This document shows, piece by piece, positions 22,331 through 33,819 of a stretch of DNA of 64,000 bases. Under the pieces are notes generated by a model. That model saw only the letters and a list, made by a program, of their open reading frames with translations, ran no database searches and was not told where the DNA came from. How positions within the stretch are numbered: position 1 is the stretch's first letter; the number at the start of each line of letters is the position of its first letter. Both the position numbers and the translations under genes were made by a program. The DNA lies in contig NC_052511.1 of NCBI RefSeq assembly GCF_014356525.2, positions 29,621,437 through 29,685,436 on the forward strand. The letters run 5' to 3'. The stretch is from Nilaparvata lugens. Its lineage: Eukaryota; Arthropoda; Insecta; Hemiptera; Delphacidae.

Positions 22331-24026
22331 GGACAAAAAAATTATTGGAAAGTGAAATGGCTTGTGAGGAGATATACAAATCAATGTTTGTCATTTGAAT
22401 ACTGGTAGATACATGTAGAATTACCATCCAAGGAAACAATACGAGGAGATATCGGGATATCTTGGAGGTAAAACTAATGTCGGAGAAAATGTTTCCATGA
22501 TTCAAGAAGAAAAATGGGAGATAAGTTAGAAGAAGTTCCAGGGAAACAAGGTATAGCCTTCAACAGTTATTTACCAATCAACAGTAATTTAGGGAAAGAG
22601 TTAAAAGTGATTCATAGTCCACATGAAATCAAACCAATGGGAAGACCCATACCGAAAAAGGAAATTGGAGAAGATTTTTTGAAAGGGAGAAACGAAATTT
22701 GGAAGAGTTAGATGATGATGAGAGAGGATAATGTGAAATAAAATGGACAAAATCCGAAAAGGGAGAAGAAATGAAAGAGTATACTCTAACACTATGTCGT
22801 ATGGTGTATCATCATCGCCATTTCTTGCCATTTGTACTATGCATCAGTTTATGAAGATGAAGAAAAAATTCCCTGCGGATCCGAAGCCTTACGGTGTTTA
22901 CTTACATGGATGATATAGTTACATCAGTCTCATCAATGGAAGCAACAAGCAACTGCAGCTTACTGAATTGTTAAGCAAAGGGAAATTTGAATGCTAAAGT
23001 GGGCCAGCAATCATTCTACCATTCTATCAAATCTCCCTCCAGAGCATTGCGCTATGATGCAAAAGATTTCACTTTGGAGTCTGATAAAACCATCAAAATT
23101 CTTGGCTTCCAATCGAATCAATTGGTTACTACCTCTTCTACAGGGTGAAGGTTCCATCCAGTCTAGCTACAAACCGAAATGTTTTATCAACTTTAGCACA
23201 AATTTTTGATCCATTAGGACATTTGACACCTTCATGCTTACCTTCAAGAGTTTAATTCAATGTCTATGGCAATCAGGATGTGACTGGGATGATATAGCAT
23301 CCGTGGAGGTAGTGAAGCTTTGTGTGGTTGTCCTAGTAGCTAGATTATTACATGAAGTTCAAGAAGTGCTTTCAAAAATCATAAACATAGATTATATTGT
23401 AGCTTGGACTTATTCAACTGTGGCAGTGAGTTGGATTCGGTCTTTACCTCATCGTTGGGCTAGGTTTGTGGCAAATTGTGTAAGTCAAGTACAGGAACAC
23501 CTGTCTACAGAGCAATTCAGATATGTGTCAACCAAATGTAATCCAGCTGATTGTGCTAATCGAGGACTATTGCTCAATGAATTAAGTGGTAATTCTCCAT
23601 GGTGGAATGGTTCTGATTGGTTGGACAAACCACTGGAGTGCTGGTCACACCAACCTCACGGTAATGATGATGAAAATTCCAAACAGATTGAATTGGAAAC
23701 AAGAAAAATTACTCTAGCAACTCAGAGTGGAGACTCAGAGGAATCAATTCAATTGGTGAACTTAAGAAATCGAGGGAGTTTACTCAAAAGAATTGTATCC
23801 TCATTCTGGAAACGTTGGCAATTGGAGTATGTATCTAGTTTGCAAACCCAAACAAAATGGTACAGCAAACATAGTAATGTTAACATTGGACGTATGGCTC
23901 NNNNNNNNNNNNNNNNNNNNNNNNNNNNNNNNNNNNNNNNNNNNNNNNNNNNNNNNNNNNNNNNNNNNNNNNNNNNNNNNNNNNNNNNNNNNNNNNNNNN
24001 CTGAATTTAATCAGTTGGTGGCTTAA
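22331..24026 (+). pseudogene. BEL/Pao RT-RNase H region, broken, crossing an assembly gap
   Basis: The N-terminal part is scrambled (EEPPRTKKLLESEMACEEIY near 22,320, SLQLTELLSKGKF-like near 22,950). The clearest frame, 23,234-23,900, has VLVARLLHEVQEVLSKI, the RNase H-side block SWIRSLPHRWARFVANCV, and CNPADCANRGLLLNELSGN followed by WWNGSDWLD. The order R-S-x-P-x-x-W, N-P-A-D-x-x-x-R-G and WWxGPxWL is characteristic of Pao/BEL pol. The integrase expected further on is lost in or after the N run. Confidence 0.8.
23901..24000. other. Assembly gap (100 N)
   Basis: Exactly 100 undetermined bases. Round-number gaps usually mean unknown true length, so distances across it are unreliable. Confidence 1.
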
Positions 24027-24028
24027 AA

Positions 24029-25033
24029 TCAAAATGTAATCAAATCAATTTATTGCCATTCTTTTTTTTACAAACAAGTGAAACAAAAAACATTCTTATA
24101 ATGTTATAACTAATTATAATCTAAACTAATTTAAAAACATATTCAACGAATGTTTTCTTTTATTTTATTATTTAAATAATGGGCTCTCCCAGAAAAGCTA
24201 ATGCTTGAGCTCTGGAAGAGAGTTCAAAAATGTTAAAGGTAATTACGATGGGTGTCTAAGACAATTTAATTAGTACCAGAAGAAACAATATGCAATATAA
24301 ACACTAGAATATAATTGTATGTACAATATAACAATGTAAGCACTAGAACAAAAAGTCAATTAATCTTCTGAAATCTTAAGTCCGAAGTAAACTTTCCTAC
24401 ATACTCACTCTCTTATTTCATAAATTAAACACTTAGTAATTCTATTTAGAATGAATTTTTCAGGTAGACAATTTATTATTCTATGGCAATAGAAGGACAA
24501 TTGGTGTTTGCAAGATGTAAGTCTAGTGAATAGGTTATTGTAGGTATTGAAAACATTTTGACGTATTAGAAATGGTGTATCACGAGTAGTGAATTTGTCT
24601 TTGTTTTTATTAATGTACAGAATTGCGTCAGTTACGTATGTTTGTCTCAATGTTGGTAAATCAATTTCTTCAAATAGTAGTCTACTAGGGTACATTCTTG
24701 GTCTTCCCAGAGCTGCTCTGATAATATGTTTCTGTAGAACAAAAAGTTTATTGAAGTGAGTATCCTGAGCTGCCCCCCATGCCTCAATGCTATATTGAAA
24801 TGAAGAGTGTGCATAAGCAAAATAAATGTTTCTAATAATACTTGGATGTTTAATTTTATTGATTTTGTAGAAAATATAAGTCAGATATTATAATTTTGAG
24901 CAAAGGTGAAGTATATGTGCATTCCATTTCAAGTTTTGATCTATAAATGTACCTAAGTATTTAATTTTTTCAACTTTTTCTATAACTTTGCAAGAGCAGT
25001 CCACAGAGACAAACAAGACTTAATACGGATTTA
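24029..25033 (-). mobile_element. LINE of the '3'-hairpin' group, 5'-truncated, minus strand (copy 4)
   Basis: Only the RT C-terminal domain survives. Reading leftwards it has FIDQNLKWNAHI near 25,000-24,940, FAYAHSSFQYSIEAWGAAQD, LQKHIIRAALGRPRMYPSRL and the frame at 24,695-24,405 (TLRQTYVTDAILYINKNKDK). It closely parallels the copies at 48.6, 50.1 and 54.8 kb. The 3' UTR holds a hairpin at 24,184-24,220 and ends in GGCAATAAATTGATTTGATT at about 24,029, like the other copies. It lies directly beside the end of the BEL remnant. Confidence 0.75.
24184..24220 (-). other. 3'-UTR hairpin of LINE copy 4
   Basis: On the minus strand, CTCTTCCAGA pairs with TCTGGGAGAG (one internal mismatch) around GCTCAAGCATTAGCTTT, which has an inner AAGC/GCTT stem. 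Confidence 0.7.
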
Positions 25034-25381
25034 AAACAGGTTAAAATGTCACTGTGCAAACGGCCCTAAGTGATTAGGCTAGCTATAGTGAGGTCCACGT
25101 TATAATGGCAGTGAAGAAAGATAGGAGAAAAACGTTGCCAAGTCTCTCCATTTTGCCACTGAGTGTACACAGCTATTACTCAATTCATCCCATTAAATTT
25201 GATCTAATAATAATTATAATTTCCTTGACAAAATAATCAATTTAATGTCAAATTAATCAAGAAAAATATCTTTTCATAATTTGATTCAAAAATTTGCTTT
25301 CATAACTGAGATCAGATTTTTATTTTTATATAAATCTGAAATGGCGGCTAATTTAAAAATCTGGTGTGGCGCTCTCACACA

Positions 25382-26042
25382 ACTTTCCTTGCCGTTATGA
25401 AAATTGATCAACTGAAGTTAGTGTTCCCGCGCATATCAAATCTACTATTCTAAGATTTGAGACAGCAGCTGGTGACAGAACAATAGCGCTGCAGTCACAC
25501 GAAGTCTGCTATCTCTTCATAGTGAATGATTTAATAGAATCAACAGTTGCCAACAGTTTGCAGTTGAATAATCTTATTTTCTCGCACTTCGAGTTTATTT
25601 TCAATTTTAGGTGAAAATGTTATTGAACATAAATTGTAGAGATTTTCATGCTAAATCTTTTTCACTTTAATTTTTTTGTTTAAATTGTATCTGGAGCCTG
25701 ATAATTGGGAATCTAAAATTAAACTTTGCATAGATGGGGTGGAGCTCCTGGAATTTTTACAGATATGAGACTTGTGGCAGTTGATAGAGCTTGTCAATGA
25801 TTATTTTAGGTATAAATTTGATCAAAATCGTTGGAGCCGTTTTCGAGAAAATTGCAAAAAACCCTGTTTTTGACAACATTTTCTTCATTTTAGCCGCCAT
25901 CTTGAATCGCATTAGATCGAAATTGTTCGTGTCGGATCCTTACAGTGTAAGGACCGTAAGTTCCAAATTTCAAGTCATTCCGTTGATTGGGAGATGATAT
26001 ATTGTGTACAAAGACGCACATACACTCATATATACACACACA

Positions 26043-26097
<55 letters not shown>

Positions 26098-26164
26098 GTT
26101 CCAAATTTCAAGTCATTCCGTTGATTGGGAGATGATATATCGTGTACACAGACGCACATACACT

Positions 26165-26230
<66 letters not shown>

Positions 26231-26242
26231 TACATACATACA

Positions 26243-26274
<32 letters not shown>

Positions 26275-26434
26275 CATACATACATACAGACCAATACACA
26301 AAAAACACTTTTTTGGACTCAGGGGACCTTGAAACAGAAATTTAGAAACTGAAATTTAGAAATTGGGGTACGGTACCTTAATTTTTTTCGGAAAGCAATA
26401 CTTTCCTTACCTATGGTAATAGCGCAAGGAAAGT
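25382..26434. mobile_element. TIR repeat family, short copy with one 167-bp unit
   Basis: It starts with ACTTTCCTTGC (25,382-25,392) and ends with the exact reverse complement GCAAGGAAAGT (26,424-26,434). From about 25,735 the interior matches the 167-bp unit of the longer copy once, with GGAGCCGTTTTCGAGAAAAT. Then come GTAAGGACCGTAAGTTCCAA, a CA microsatellite, TTTTGGACTCAGGGGACCTT and the tail CTTTCCTTACCTATGGTAAT. No ORF belongs to it, so it appears to be non-autonomous. Confidence 0.6.
26036..26288. repeat. (CA)n and (CATA)n microsatellites
   Basis: Two CA runs (26,036-26,095 and 26,168-26,226) are separated by a 70-base duplication of the flanking text (AAGTTCCAAATTTCAAGTCA). A CATA run follows to 26,288. 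The overlapping open frames are artefacts. The microsatellite is part of the repeat family, since the long copy has one at the same place. Confidence 0.9.
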
Positions 26435-26800
26435 AAAAAGCTGTGATACAACAATCTGAATTTCAAAACAAACAGAAATTAAGTTATTTGGTAGGTATTC
26501 TACTCCAATTTCTTTTAAAGATAATATAGAAATAAAAAATAGAAATCCTATCCAAAAAAAGGAATTTTGATGTAAATAATTCTGAAATAACCTTTAAATA
26601 TTATTTATACCAGTACGAGTAGGTCTAACCTATACGTGTAGCCTAACTGAAGCATGGATGGAGCCTAGGATGGTTAATTATCAACTTTTAAAATGTAATT
26701 TCAGGTTTTTTTAATTTGTGTTTCTCATACGGTAATGTCTAAAAATTATTTTATTGTTTCAGAAATACATTTTGAATCAATTATACGACTTGTGTACTCA
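26435..26800. other. Spacer between two TIR-family copies
   Basis: 366 bases of AT-rich sequence without any recognised feature. Confidence 0.4.
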
Positions 26801-27180
26801 ACTTTCCTTGCTCATTGAACTGTGAGCCTCATTCTTAAAAGAGAATAATTTAGAGGATTAACATAATGACGATTGGCGGCAACATATTTGAAACTACAAT
26901 CAGACTACTGTATATGTGTATATTATATATTGCTTTCAGAGTACTTTTTCCTTTGTGTAAATTGTGAAATTCGATGATTTTTATAAAAGTCGTCAAAACA
27001 GCTGCTCTACAGATTGAATATCTCGACTATGTGTTCTGTTCATAAACTGCTCTACCTTCCTACCTCATGCACGAGAAGGAGTTTACAAAGTCCATTTCTC
27101 AAGGATGGGGTGGACCCCTTCAGTTTCAAGGGAAAAGACTCATGCCAGTTGATAGAGCTGATAAATAACTAAACAGGGTA

Positions 27181-27658
27181 TGAATTTGAAATAAATCAGT
27201 CAAGTCATTTTTGAGAAAATCGTGAAAAACATGGTTTTTTAGTAATTATCCACCATTTTTCTCAAGAATACTATGCAGCTCCTGCAATTTTCCCAGAAAT
27301 GAGACTAACGTCAGTTGATAGGGCTCATAAATAGCTGTACATTGTATAAATTTGAAGAAAATTGTTAGAGCCGTTTTCGAGAAAATCGTGAAAAACATGG
27401 TTTTTTAGTAATTATCTGCCATTTTTCTCAAGAATACTACGCAGCTCCTGCAATTTTCCCAGAAATGAGACTAACATCAGTTGATAGGGCTCATAAATAG
27501 CTATACATTGTATAAATTTGAAGAAAATTGTTAGAGCCGTTTTCGAGAAAATCGTGAAAAACATGGTTTTTTAGTAATTATCCGCCATTTTTCTCAAGAA
27601 TACTACGCAGCTCCTGAAATTTTCCCAGAAATGAGACTAACGTCAGTTGATAGGACTC
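27181..27658. repeat. 167-bp tandem unit array, left block
   Basis: Successive GAGAAAATCGTGAAAAACAT blocks begin near 27,215, 27,379 and 27,546. Each unit reads GTTAGAGCCGTTTTCGAG, AACATGGTTTTTTAGTAATT, CCATTTTTCTCAAGAATACT, CAGCTCCTGCAATTTTCC, CAGTTGATAGGGCTCATAAA. The array is interrupted at 27,666 by the hAT-like element. Confidence 0.85.
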
Positions 27659-27666
27659 ATAAATAG

Positions 27667-30533
27667 TAGGGATGGGTATCGATACATCGATGTTTAAAAA
27701 CATTGATGTTTCAACATCAAACATCGATGTTTTTCACTTATTGATGGTTTTACCTAGACATCGGTCATCCGTTTTTTTTCCCAACTAAAAAGTAAAAACA
27801 ATTCTAATTTTTCAATTCGATACAAGTTTTTTTTTATTTTTTTGTTTGAAGAGGATTATCTTGAGACCAATAAGCAATAGTAACAGAATTATAATCATTA
27901 TCTTTATCATATTTAGTGTAGTATTCTGTTTAGTGTTTTTTGTGAATATAGATCACTCTTGTGAAAGATCTCGCATAATTTTTGATTCCTGCAGATTGCT
28001 ATTCTTATTTTTCAATCAGGCTCTCTGTATTTTTATGTGAGACTGTTGGATACTCTTGAAGATTATTTACATTACTTCTGTGGTCCGTGTCAAGGTTAGA
28101 TAGTTAGTTATTTAGAATTGAATAAGAGGTCGGATTCTTCGTTTCTTAGGAAGAAAGAGTTTTTTCTTACTACAATCATTTCCTTAACATGTGTTTACCA
28201 CTAATTATTAATCTAGCTCTGGAAAAGAGGTCCTCGTATTGTAAGGAGTGCAGATATCAATATGAAAAACTTGATCCATTTCCATTTCCTAAAAAATCTA
28301 TCAGGTATTGAATGAATACGATATGAGTATCAATGATTGCTAAAATTAGCTTAGGGTGAAATTTCAAGAACGAATCCTCAAGGATATCCCGAGAGGTTTC
28401 AGACTAGACCATGAAGATGACAAATCTTGTGAACTAGAGTTGATGTATCTTTCTAGTCACAACCTGACTTCAATTAAATCGAAATACTGTTACTTGAATA
28501 CCACAAGTCCAAAATTGCTGTGATTCCAGTTAGTAACTGTTGGAATATTGTAACAATAGCTCCAGATAAAATTGTAGTCACTTTAGAAGCTCTTTTTTTG
28601 CTCTACAATCTGAGATCAGGTAGAGCGCTCTATCTCATATTCCAGATACACCTGACAACAATGCTCCTTGTATTGTGAAAAACACCTAGTTTTCAGCTTC
28701 AAGCATCATCACCAACTACATTGTCCTCACATTGATATTTCGCACAACGACATAAGTTCTTGAGATTATGTTCTATGAGAATCACCCGTAAGATACACTT
28801 CATTTCAGTATTTCCTAGTGGAGAGGCGCGCTTAAGGACACCTCAAGGATCAAAATTTCAAACATATAACTTTTGACACAATGCTCAGATTTCATCGTAC
28901 TACACTTCATCCTTCTCGGCTCGTCACGACGGTTCAAAATCATGCATAATAAGTCAAATTCGGTCGAAAAATGGAAAATTTATTGTTGAGTGTACTTAAG
29001 CCCATATTCCAATACACAAAAAATGACCAATTTCCATATTCAAAGTTGCATGTCTTGTGAAATACTTCTGATAAAATTTCCAAATCTAGTGAGAATGTGA
29101 AAATTGTCCCCCTCTACCCACTTCAATAAATAATACTTTCGATTCCAAAACAATTTGGAAGTTAAGATTTTGAAAATGGCGATTTCAGTTTTTAAATTTT
29201 TTTTTGTAATTTTACTGTTGATCAAGAGTTTCTTAAACGAGTCTGATAAATCATAGAAACTTACGATTGATTACAAATTGTAGATAAATTTATCCTCTAC
29301 GAGCTCAGTTGCCTAAAATCCATCTTGAATCACTTTTCGCTATCATAGAACTGGCAAGACCGTTAATATGAGAAAAATATCTACAATTTCCGGATTTTTT
29401 TCAAGAATCAAATCTCACTTCAAGAACATATTTTTCCATGAATTGCTTACAGCAGATGAAATAGAAAATTCTATTGTACATTTCAAGATCATGTAATAAT
29501 TTTTATAAGGGGTTACCGAGATACATAGCTTCGAATATAGAAATTGGTCATTTTTTATGTATTGAATATGGTACCTACACTCAACAATAAATTTTCTATT
29601 TTTTGGCCGAATTTGACTGTTGATGCACGATTTTGAACCGCCTTGGCGAGCCGAGAAGAATGAAGTGTAGTACGATGAAATCTGAGCATTGTGTCAAAAG
29701 TAAATTATAAGTGTTTGAAATTTTGATATTTGAGGTGTCCTTAACCGTGCCTCTACTAGGAAATACTGAAATGAAGTGCATCTAACGGGTGATTCTTACC
29801 CATGAACTTATGTCATTGTGCGAAATATCAATGTGAGGACAAAGTAGATGGTGATGATGGTTGAAGCTGAAAATTAGGTGTTTTTCACAATACAAGGAGC
29901 ATTGTTGTCAGGTGTACCTGGAAATCTATATGACATAGAGCGCTCTACCTGATCTCAGATTGTATAGCACAAAAATACGCCTAGAGGATTTTGAAATATA
30001 CATCTAAATTGTAACAATCGGAAGATATTGTTGATCAAAAACTAAAATTCATCAAAATGATTTTTTCTTCAAATTTCAATCATTTTTGAAAAATAATAAC
30101 TAAGTACTCATTGGAGATAGAGAGTTCCGAGTGATCTAATTTTTCAGAATTTTATAATCTGGGGGAGATTTGGCAGAAATAGCTGAAAACTGGAAAATGA
30201 GCCGGAAATACGAGATTTTTGGGCTATTCTGTATCTAGCACAAGGAAATCTTGCATGAAGAAATTGGTTCTGGACTCCTCTTATGTACCCAAATAATATA
30301 TTAAAAAATCAGAACTACAATATAAATTGCAAGCACACCCCCTTTTTTATGTCTATATTCACTGGACTAATAGTATCATCCATAAAAACGTAGGGCGATA
30401 AAAGATGTTTAAAAACATTGATGTTCAAAAACATCGATGTTTACTGTTCGATGTTTTTCACTTATCGATGTTAGGATGAAAAAAACATCGATGTTCAAAA
30501 CATCAATGTTTTGTCTTTCGATACACATCCCTG
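27667..30533. mobile_element. hAT-like non-autonomous DNA transposon, 2,867 bp, with 8-bp target duplication
   Basis: ATAAATAG flanks both ends (27,659-27,666 and 30,534-30,541), and the neighbouring units show the single uninterrupted ATAAATAG. The ends read TAGGGATGGGTATCGATA and TCGATACACATCCCTG, inverted repeats of about 16 bp with few mismatches. Subterminal regions on both sides carry clustered ACATCGATGTTT-type motifs, as expected for transposase binding. An 8-bp duplication and a (C/T)AGGG start are hallmarks of hAT elements. No transposase frame exists inside. The 64-codon frame at 27,846-28,040 is hydrophobic and probably chance. Confidence 0.8.
28545..30018. repeat. Long foldback inside the hAT-like element
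   Basis: The left arm, about 28,545-29,053, reads in reverse complement as about 29,518-30,018. Landmarks are CAATCTGAGATCAGG with its partner CCTGATCTCAGATTG, GAAAAACACCTA with TAGGTGTTTTTC, CAATGCTCAGATTTCATCGT with its complement near 29,670, and AAAAAATGACCAATTTC with GAAATTGGTCATTTTTT. The arms diverge by scattered substitutions and small indels. The spacer is about 460 bp. A transcript through it would form a long imperfect hairpin. Confidence 0.85.
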
Positions 30534-30541
30534 ATAAATAG

Positions 30542-31500
30542 CTATCCATGGTATAAATTTGAAGAAAATCGTTAGAGCCGTTTTCGAGAAAACCGTGAAA
30601 AACATGGTTTTTTAGTAATTATCCACCATTTTTCTCAAGAATATTACGGAGCTCCTGCAATTTTCCAACAAAGTCCATTTCTCAAGGATGGGGTGCACCC
30701 CTGCAGTTTCCAAGGGAAAAGACTCATGCCAGTTGATAGAGCTGATAAATAACTAAACAGGGTATGAATTTGAAATAAATCAGTCAAGTCATTTTTGAGA
30801 AAATCGTGAAAAACATGGTTTTTTAGTAATTATCCACCATTTTTCTCAAGAATACTATGCAGCTCCTGCAATTTTCCCAGAAATGAGACTAACGTCAGTT
30901 GATAGGGCTCATAAATAGCTGTACATTGTATAAATTTGAAGAAAATTGTTAGAGCCGTTTTCGAGAAAATCGTGAAAAACATGGTTTTTTAGTAATTATC
31001 TGCCATTTTTCTCAAGAATACTACGCAGCTCCTGCAATTTTCCCAGAAATGAGACTAACGTCAGTTGATAGGGCTTATAAATAGCTATCCATGGTATAAA
31101 TTTGAAGAAAATCATTAGTGCCGTTTTCGAGAAAACCGTGAAAAACATGTTTTTTTAGTAATTATCCGCCATTTTTCTCAAGAATATTTTGGAGCTCCTG
31201 CAATTTTCCCAGAAATGAGACTAATGCCAGTTGATAGGGCTTATAAATAGCTATCCATGGTATAAATTTGAAGAAAATCATTTGTGCCGTTTTCGAGAAA
31301 ACCGTGAAAAACATGTTTTTTTAGTAATTATCCGCCATTTTTCTCAAGAATATTACGGAGCTCCTGAAATTTTCCCAGAAATGAGACTCATGCCAGTTGA
31401 TAGAGTTTATAAATAGCTATCCATGGTATAAATTTGAAGAAAATCGTTGGAGCCGTTTTCGAGAAAAACGTGAAAAGCATGGTTTTTTAGTAATTATCCG
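30542..31500. repeat. 167-bp tandem unit array, right block
   Basis: GCCGTTTTCGAGAAAA-type blocks fall near 30,578, 30,796, 30,955, 31,122, 31,288 and 31,455. The steps are 160-170 bases apart from one longer step. The variant unit with CATTTTTGAGAAAATCGTG occurs at 27,210 and again at 30,796, so the two blocks share a higher-order pattern (about 26,990-27,660 resembles 30,660-31,080). Confidence 0.85.
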
Positions 31501-31632
31501 CCATTTTTTCCGCCATCTTGAATTGAATTTTATTGAATTTCTTATTGTCGGATCATCATGGTATAAGGACCTTAAGTTTAAAATTTCAAGTCAATCGGTT
31601 AATTAGAAATGGAGTTATTGTGTTCACAGACA

Positions 31633-31741
<109 letters not shown>

Positions 31742-31845
31742 CAACACCCAAAAATCATGTTTTTGGACTCAGGGGCCTTGAAACGTATAGAAAACTTGAA
31801 ATTAGGGTACCTTAATTTTTTTTGGAAAGCAGTACTTTCCTTACC

Positions 31846-33583
31846 GGGTCGGTCAGTTCCAAAACTTACTAACTCCAAAATATTAAAAAAAAAGTTTTTC
31901 TATCACCTGATAGGCAATTCTGTAACTCATTCAATGGTAAAAACGGTTTGTTCCAATACTCTCTATTTCCCCATCAAAAGCTATGCTGAAAAGTAGAGAC
32001 TGCAACAAAACTCTCCAACTCCAATCACCTCACTGCTCCAAAACTCATTAACTCCCACTTACGTCATTACTGCTTCTAAACTTGCTAACTCCAGTAGTAT
32101 TATAATTGGCTGTAAACTATACTGCAACAAAACTAGTTGATACAAGGTTGTTATAGATTGATTTTATAAAATTATTATCACTACTTGATTACAATATTTT
32201 ATTTTTACAGTACCGTGAGCCTATAATGTTGACTAAACTGACTATTGCTCCTGCCCAGTTCCAAACTATAAAAATATCATGATTTGTGTAGCTTACATAC
32301 TCATTTGATTGCCAGAGAAATTTAATCTTCCCAAGCTGACCGATCAATCAGCTCATTTTTTTAAACAATTTTATGTGTATAACTTCACAATGTCTTTATA
32401 GGCACACCAAAAACTTGTCAAACTCCAGAGAATACTTTCATTTATGTTAATAAATGACTGAGCTTGAAGCCAAAAAGGGATCAAGTGAAATAGCCACGTG
32501 CATTGTGCATCGACTATCAAATACTGCCTTCCCAGAACAAGAACACTATAGTGATCACTGCTGTCCCTAACTGGTTAACAGTTGCAGCACCCCCACATAT
32601 TGAGACAATAGTAATTCATTTTCCTGTTCCTGGGCATTCATACATACCTCCAGACAGAGTCTTTGGAGTTATTCAAAGGAAGATTAAGAAGTTGGAAACA
32701 ATTGTGCACCCAGATGGATATTTTAAAATATTTAATGAGTCAGCTAATGTCACAAGGCTAGGAACTGACATTGAAGTCAAGGACTGGAAGGATGCAACTA
32801 TAAAAAATTTAAAGAAGCCAGCTGAATGGCACTTGAATTTCTCTGTGTGCAAGAGGTTTATATTAAGTAGAGGGCAACAAAATACTGGCAGAGTTCAAGG
32901 GGAGACGACCTACCTTACTGACATGGGGAAGTCACTGGGAATTGCAAAAAGAGGCTGCAGAGTCGATAGAATAGCTGCAGAAGTGAAACCCAATGATGCT
33001 GTTGTTAATCCTACGAAGGTGGCAGATATGAATAAGCTTCTGAAAAAGCACTACGGAGAAGAATGGTCAAAGCTTGAGTATCTTAAATTTTATACTGATA
33101 TCTTTAATGAGAGAATTGAAAAGGCTGAGCATGACCAAGATTAAGAGGAACCAATGGAAGATGACATTTTGACACTAGAGGGCGAATTTGTAATATAAAT
33201 AACCTGTTTTCTAATGCTTATTCCATTCCATATGGAAATCTATTAGATATTCTCTATTTATATTGTTCTTATCTTGAAAATGTATTAGAACATAATCATT
33301 GTAAACTGCAACAAAACTGACTAAATTCATTCATCGCTGCAACAAAACTATCTTAAAACCCTATCCTGTTCCAAAACTCACCAAGTCTATATTTGAACAT
33401 TTTTTTCACATTACATTTTTGAATCTCATTATAAAATTTTATGCAGGTGTACTTTGAAAGTTTAGATCAATTTATTGATATATTTTCATTAATGTGAATA
33501 TTTCCATTCAGCTGTAACAGTTTTTCAGCCCTCCTGAAAAATGTCTAAAGATGGAGTTGGTGAGTTTTGGAACTGACCGACTC
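31846..33583 (+). mobile_element. 1.74-kb TIR element carrying a QNKN-family ORF
   Basis: GTCGGTCAGTTCCAAAACT and the next ten bases at 31,848-31,876 recur inverted at 33,553-33,581 with 27 of 29 matches. The element splits a tail known from 26,401-26,420 (CTTTCCTTACC and TATGGTAATAG are rejoined in the short copy). At most a CC dinucleotide is duplicated at the target. Further inside, both flanks carry scattered variants of CTGCAACAAAACT, CCAAAACTCA and AACTCC (31,990-32,125 and 33,300-33,392), suggesting subterminal binding sites. One 213-codon frame lies in the centre. Confidence 0.7.
32503..33144 (+). CDS. C-terminal part of a QNKN-motif protein (DUF7869-like), possible transposase remnant
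   Basis: The 213-codon frame opens near SQNKNTIVITAVPNW (codons 9-23). It has IETIVIHFPVPGHSYIPPDR (37-56), VFGVIQRKIKKLE, then VKDWKDATIKNLKKPAEWHL and FSVCKRFIL in the middle, and a charged C-terminus. Uncharacterised arthropod proteins share a (D)xCxGQNKN motif, then a GHSxxxxDRxF block and an FxWxxxK-like end. I believe these are grouped as DUF7869, but that assignment is from memory. Upstream, another frame from ATG 32,454 (MTELEAKKGSSEIATCIVHR) looks like the preceding stretch of the same domain, one base out of phase, so the gene is probably broken near 32,515-32,535. The N-terminal half is absent. A DDE/RNase H-type transposase role is inference from the TIR context. Confidence 0.5.
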   Translation: MCIDYQILPSQNKNTIVITAVPNWLTVAAPPHIETIVIHFPVPGHSYIPPDRVFGVIQRKIKKLETIVHPDGYFKIFNESANVTRLGTDIEVKDWKDATIKNLKKPAEWHLNFSVCKRFILSRGQQNTGRVQGETTYLTDMGKSLGIAKRGCRVDRIAAEVKPNDAVVNPTKVADMNKLLKKHYGEEWSKLEYLKFYTDIFNERIEKAEHDQD

Positions 33584-33819
33584 CCTATGGTAATAGGGCA
33601 AGGAAAGTAAAAAATGGCGGCTGAGAATTGTTCGTCTACTTTTGTACAGTCACTGTCAAAAGTAAAAACAAAATATTCTGGCAAACTGACAACATTGCAA
33701 AGCGAGAGAGAGAGATAGCGCTATCTGTTTTGTTGTATGATAGAAAAGGACAGCAACAGTATTGTCAAACGTACACTGCCATTATAACGTAGACCTCACT
33801 TATAGTGTAATTTTGCTAT

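Noticed and set aside
26036..26345. Overlapping open frames of HTHTHT and CVCVCV in four registers
   Set aside because: They are reading-frame artefacts of CA/CATA microsatellites. The same applies at 17,290-17,634 and 31,533-31,878.
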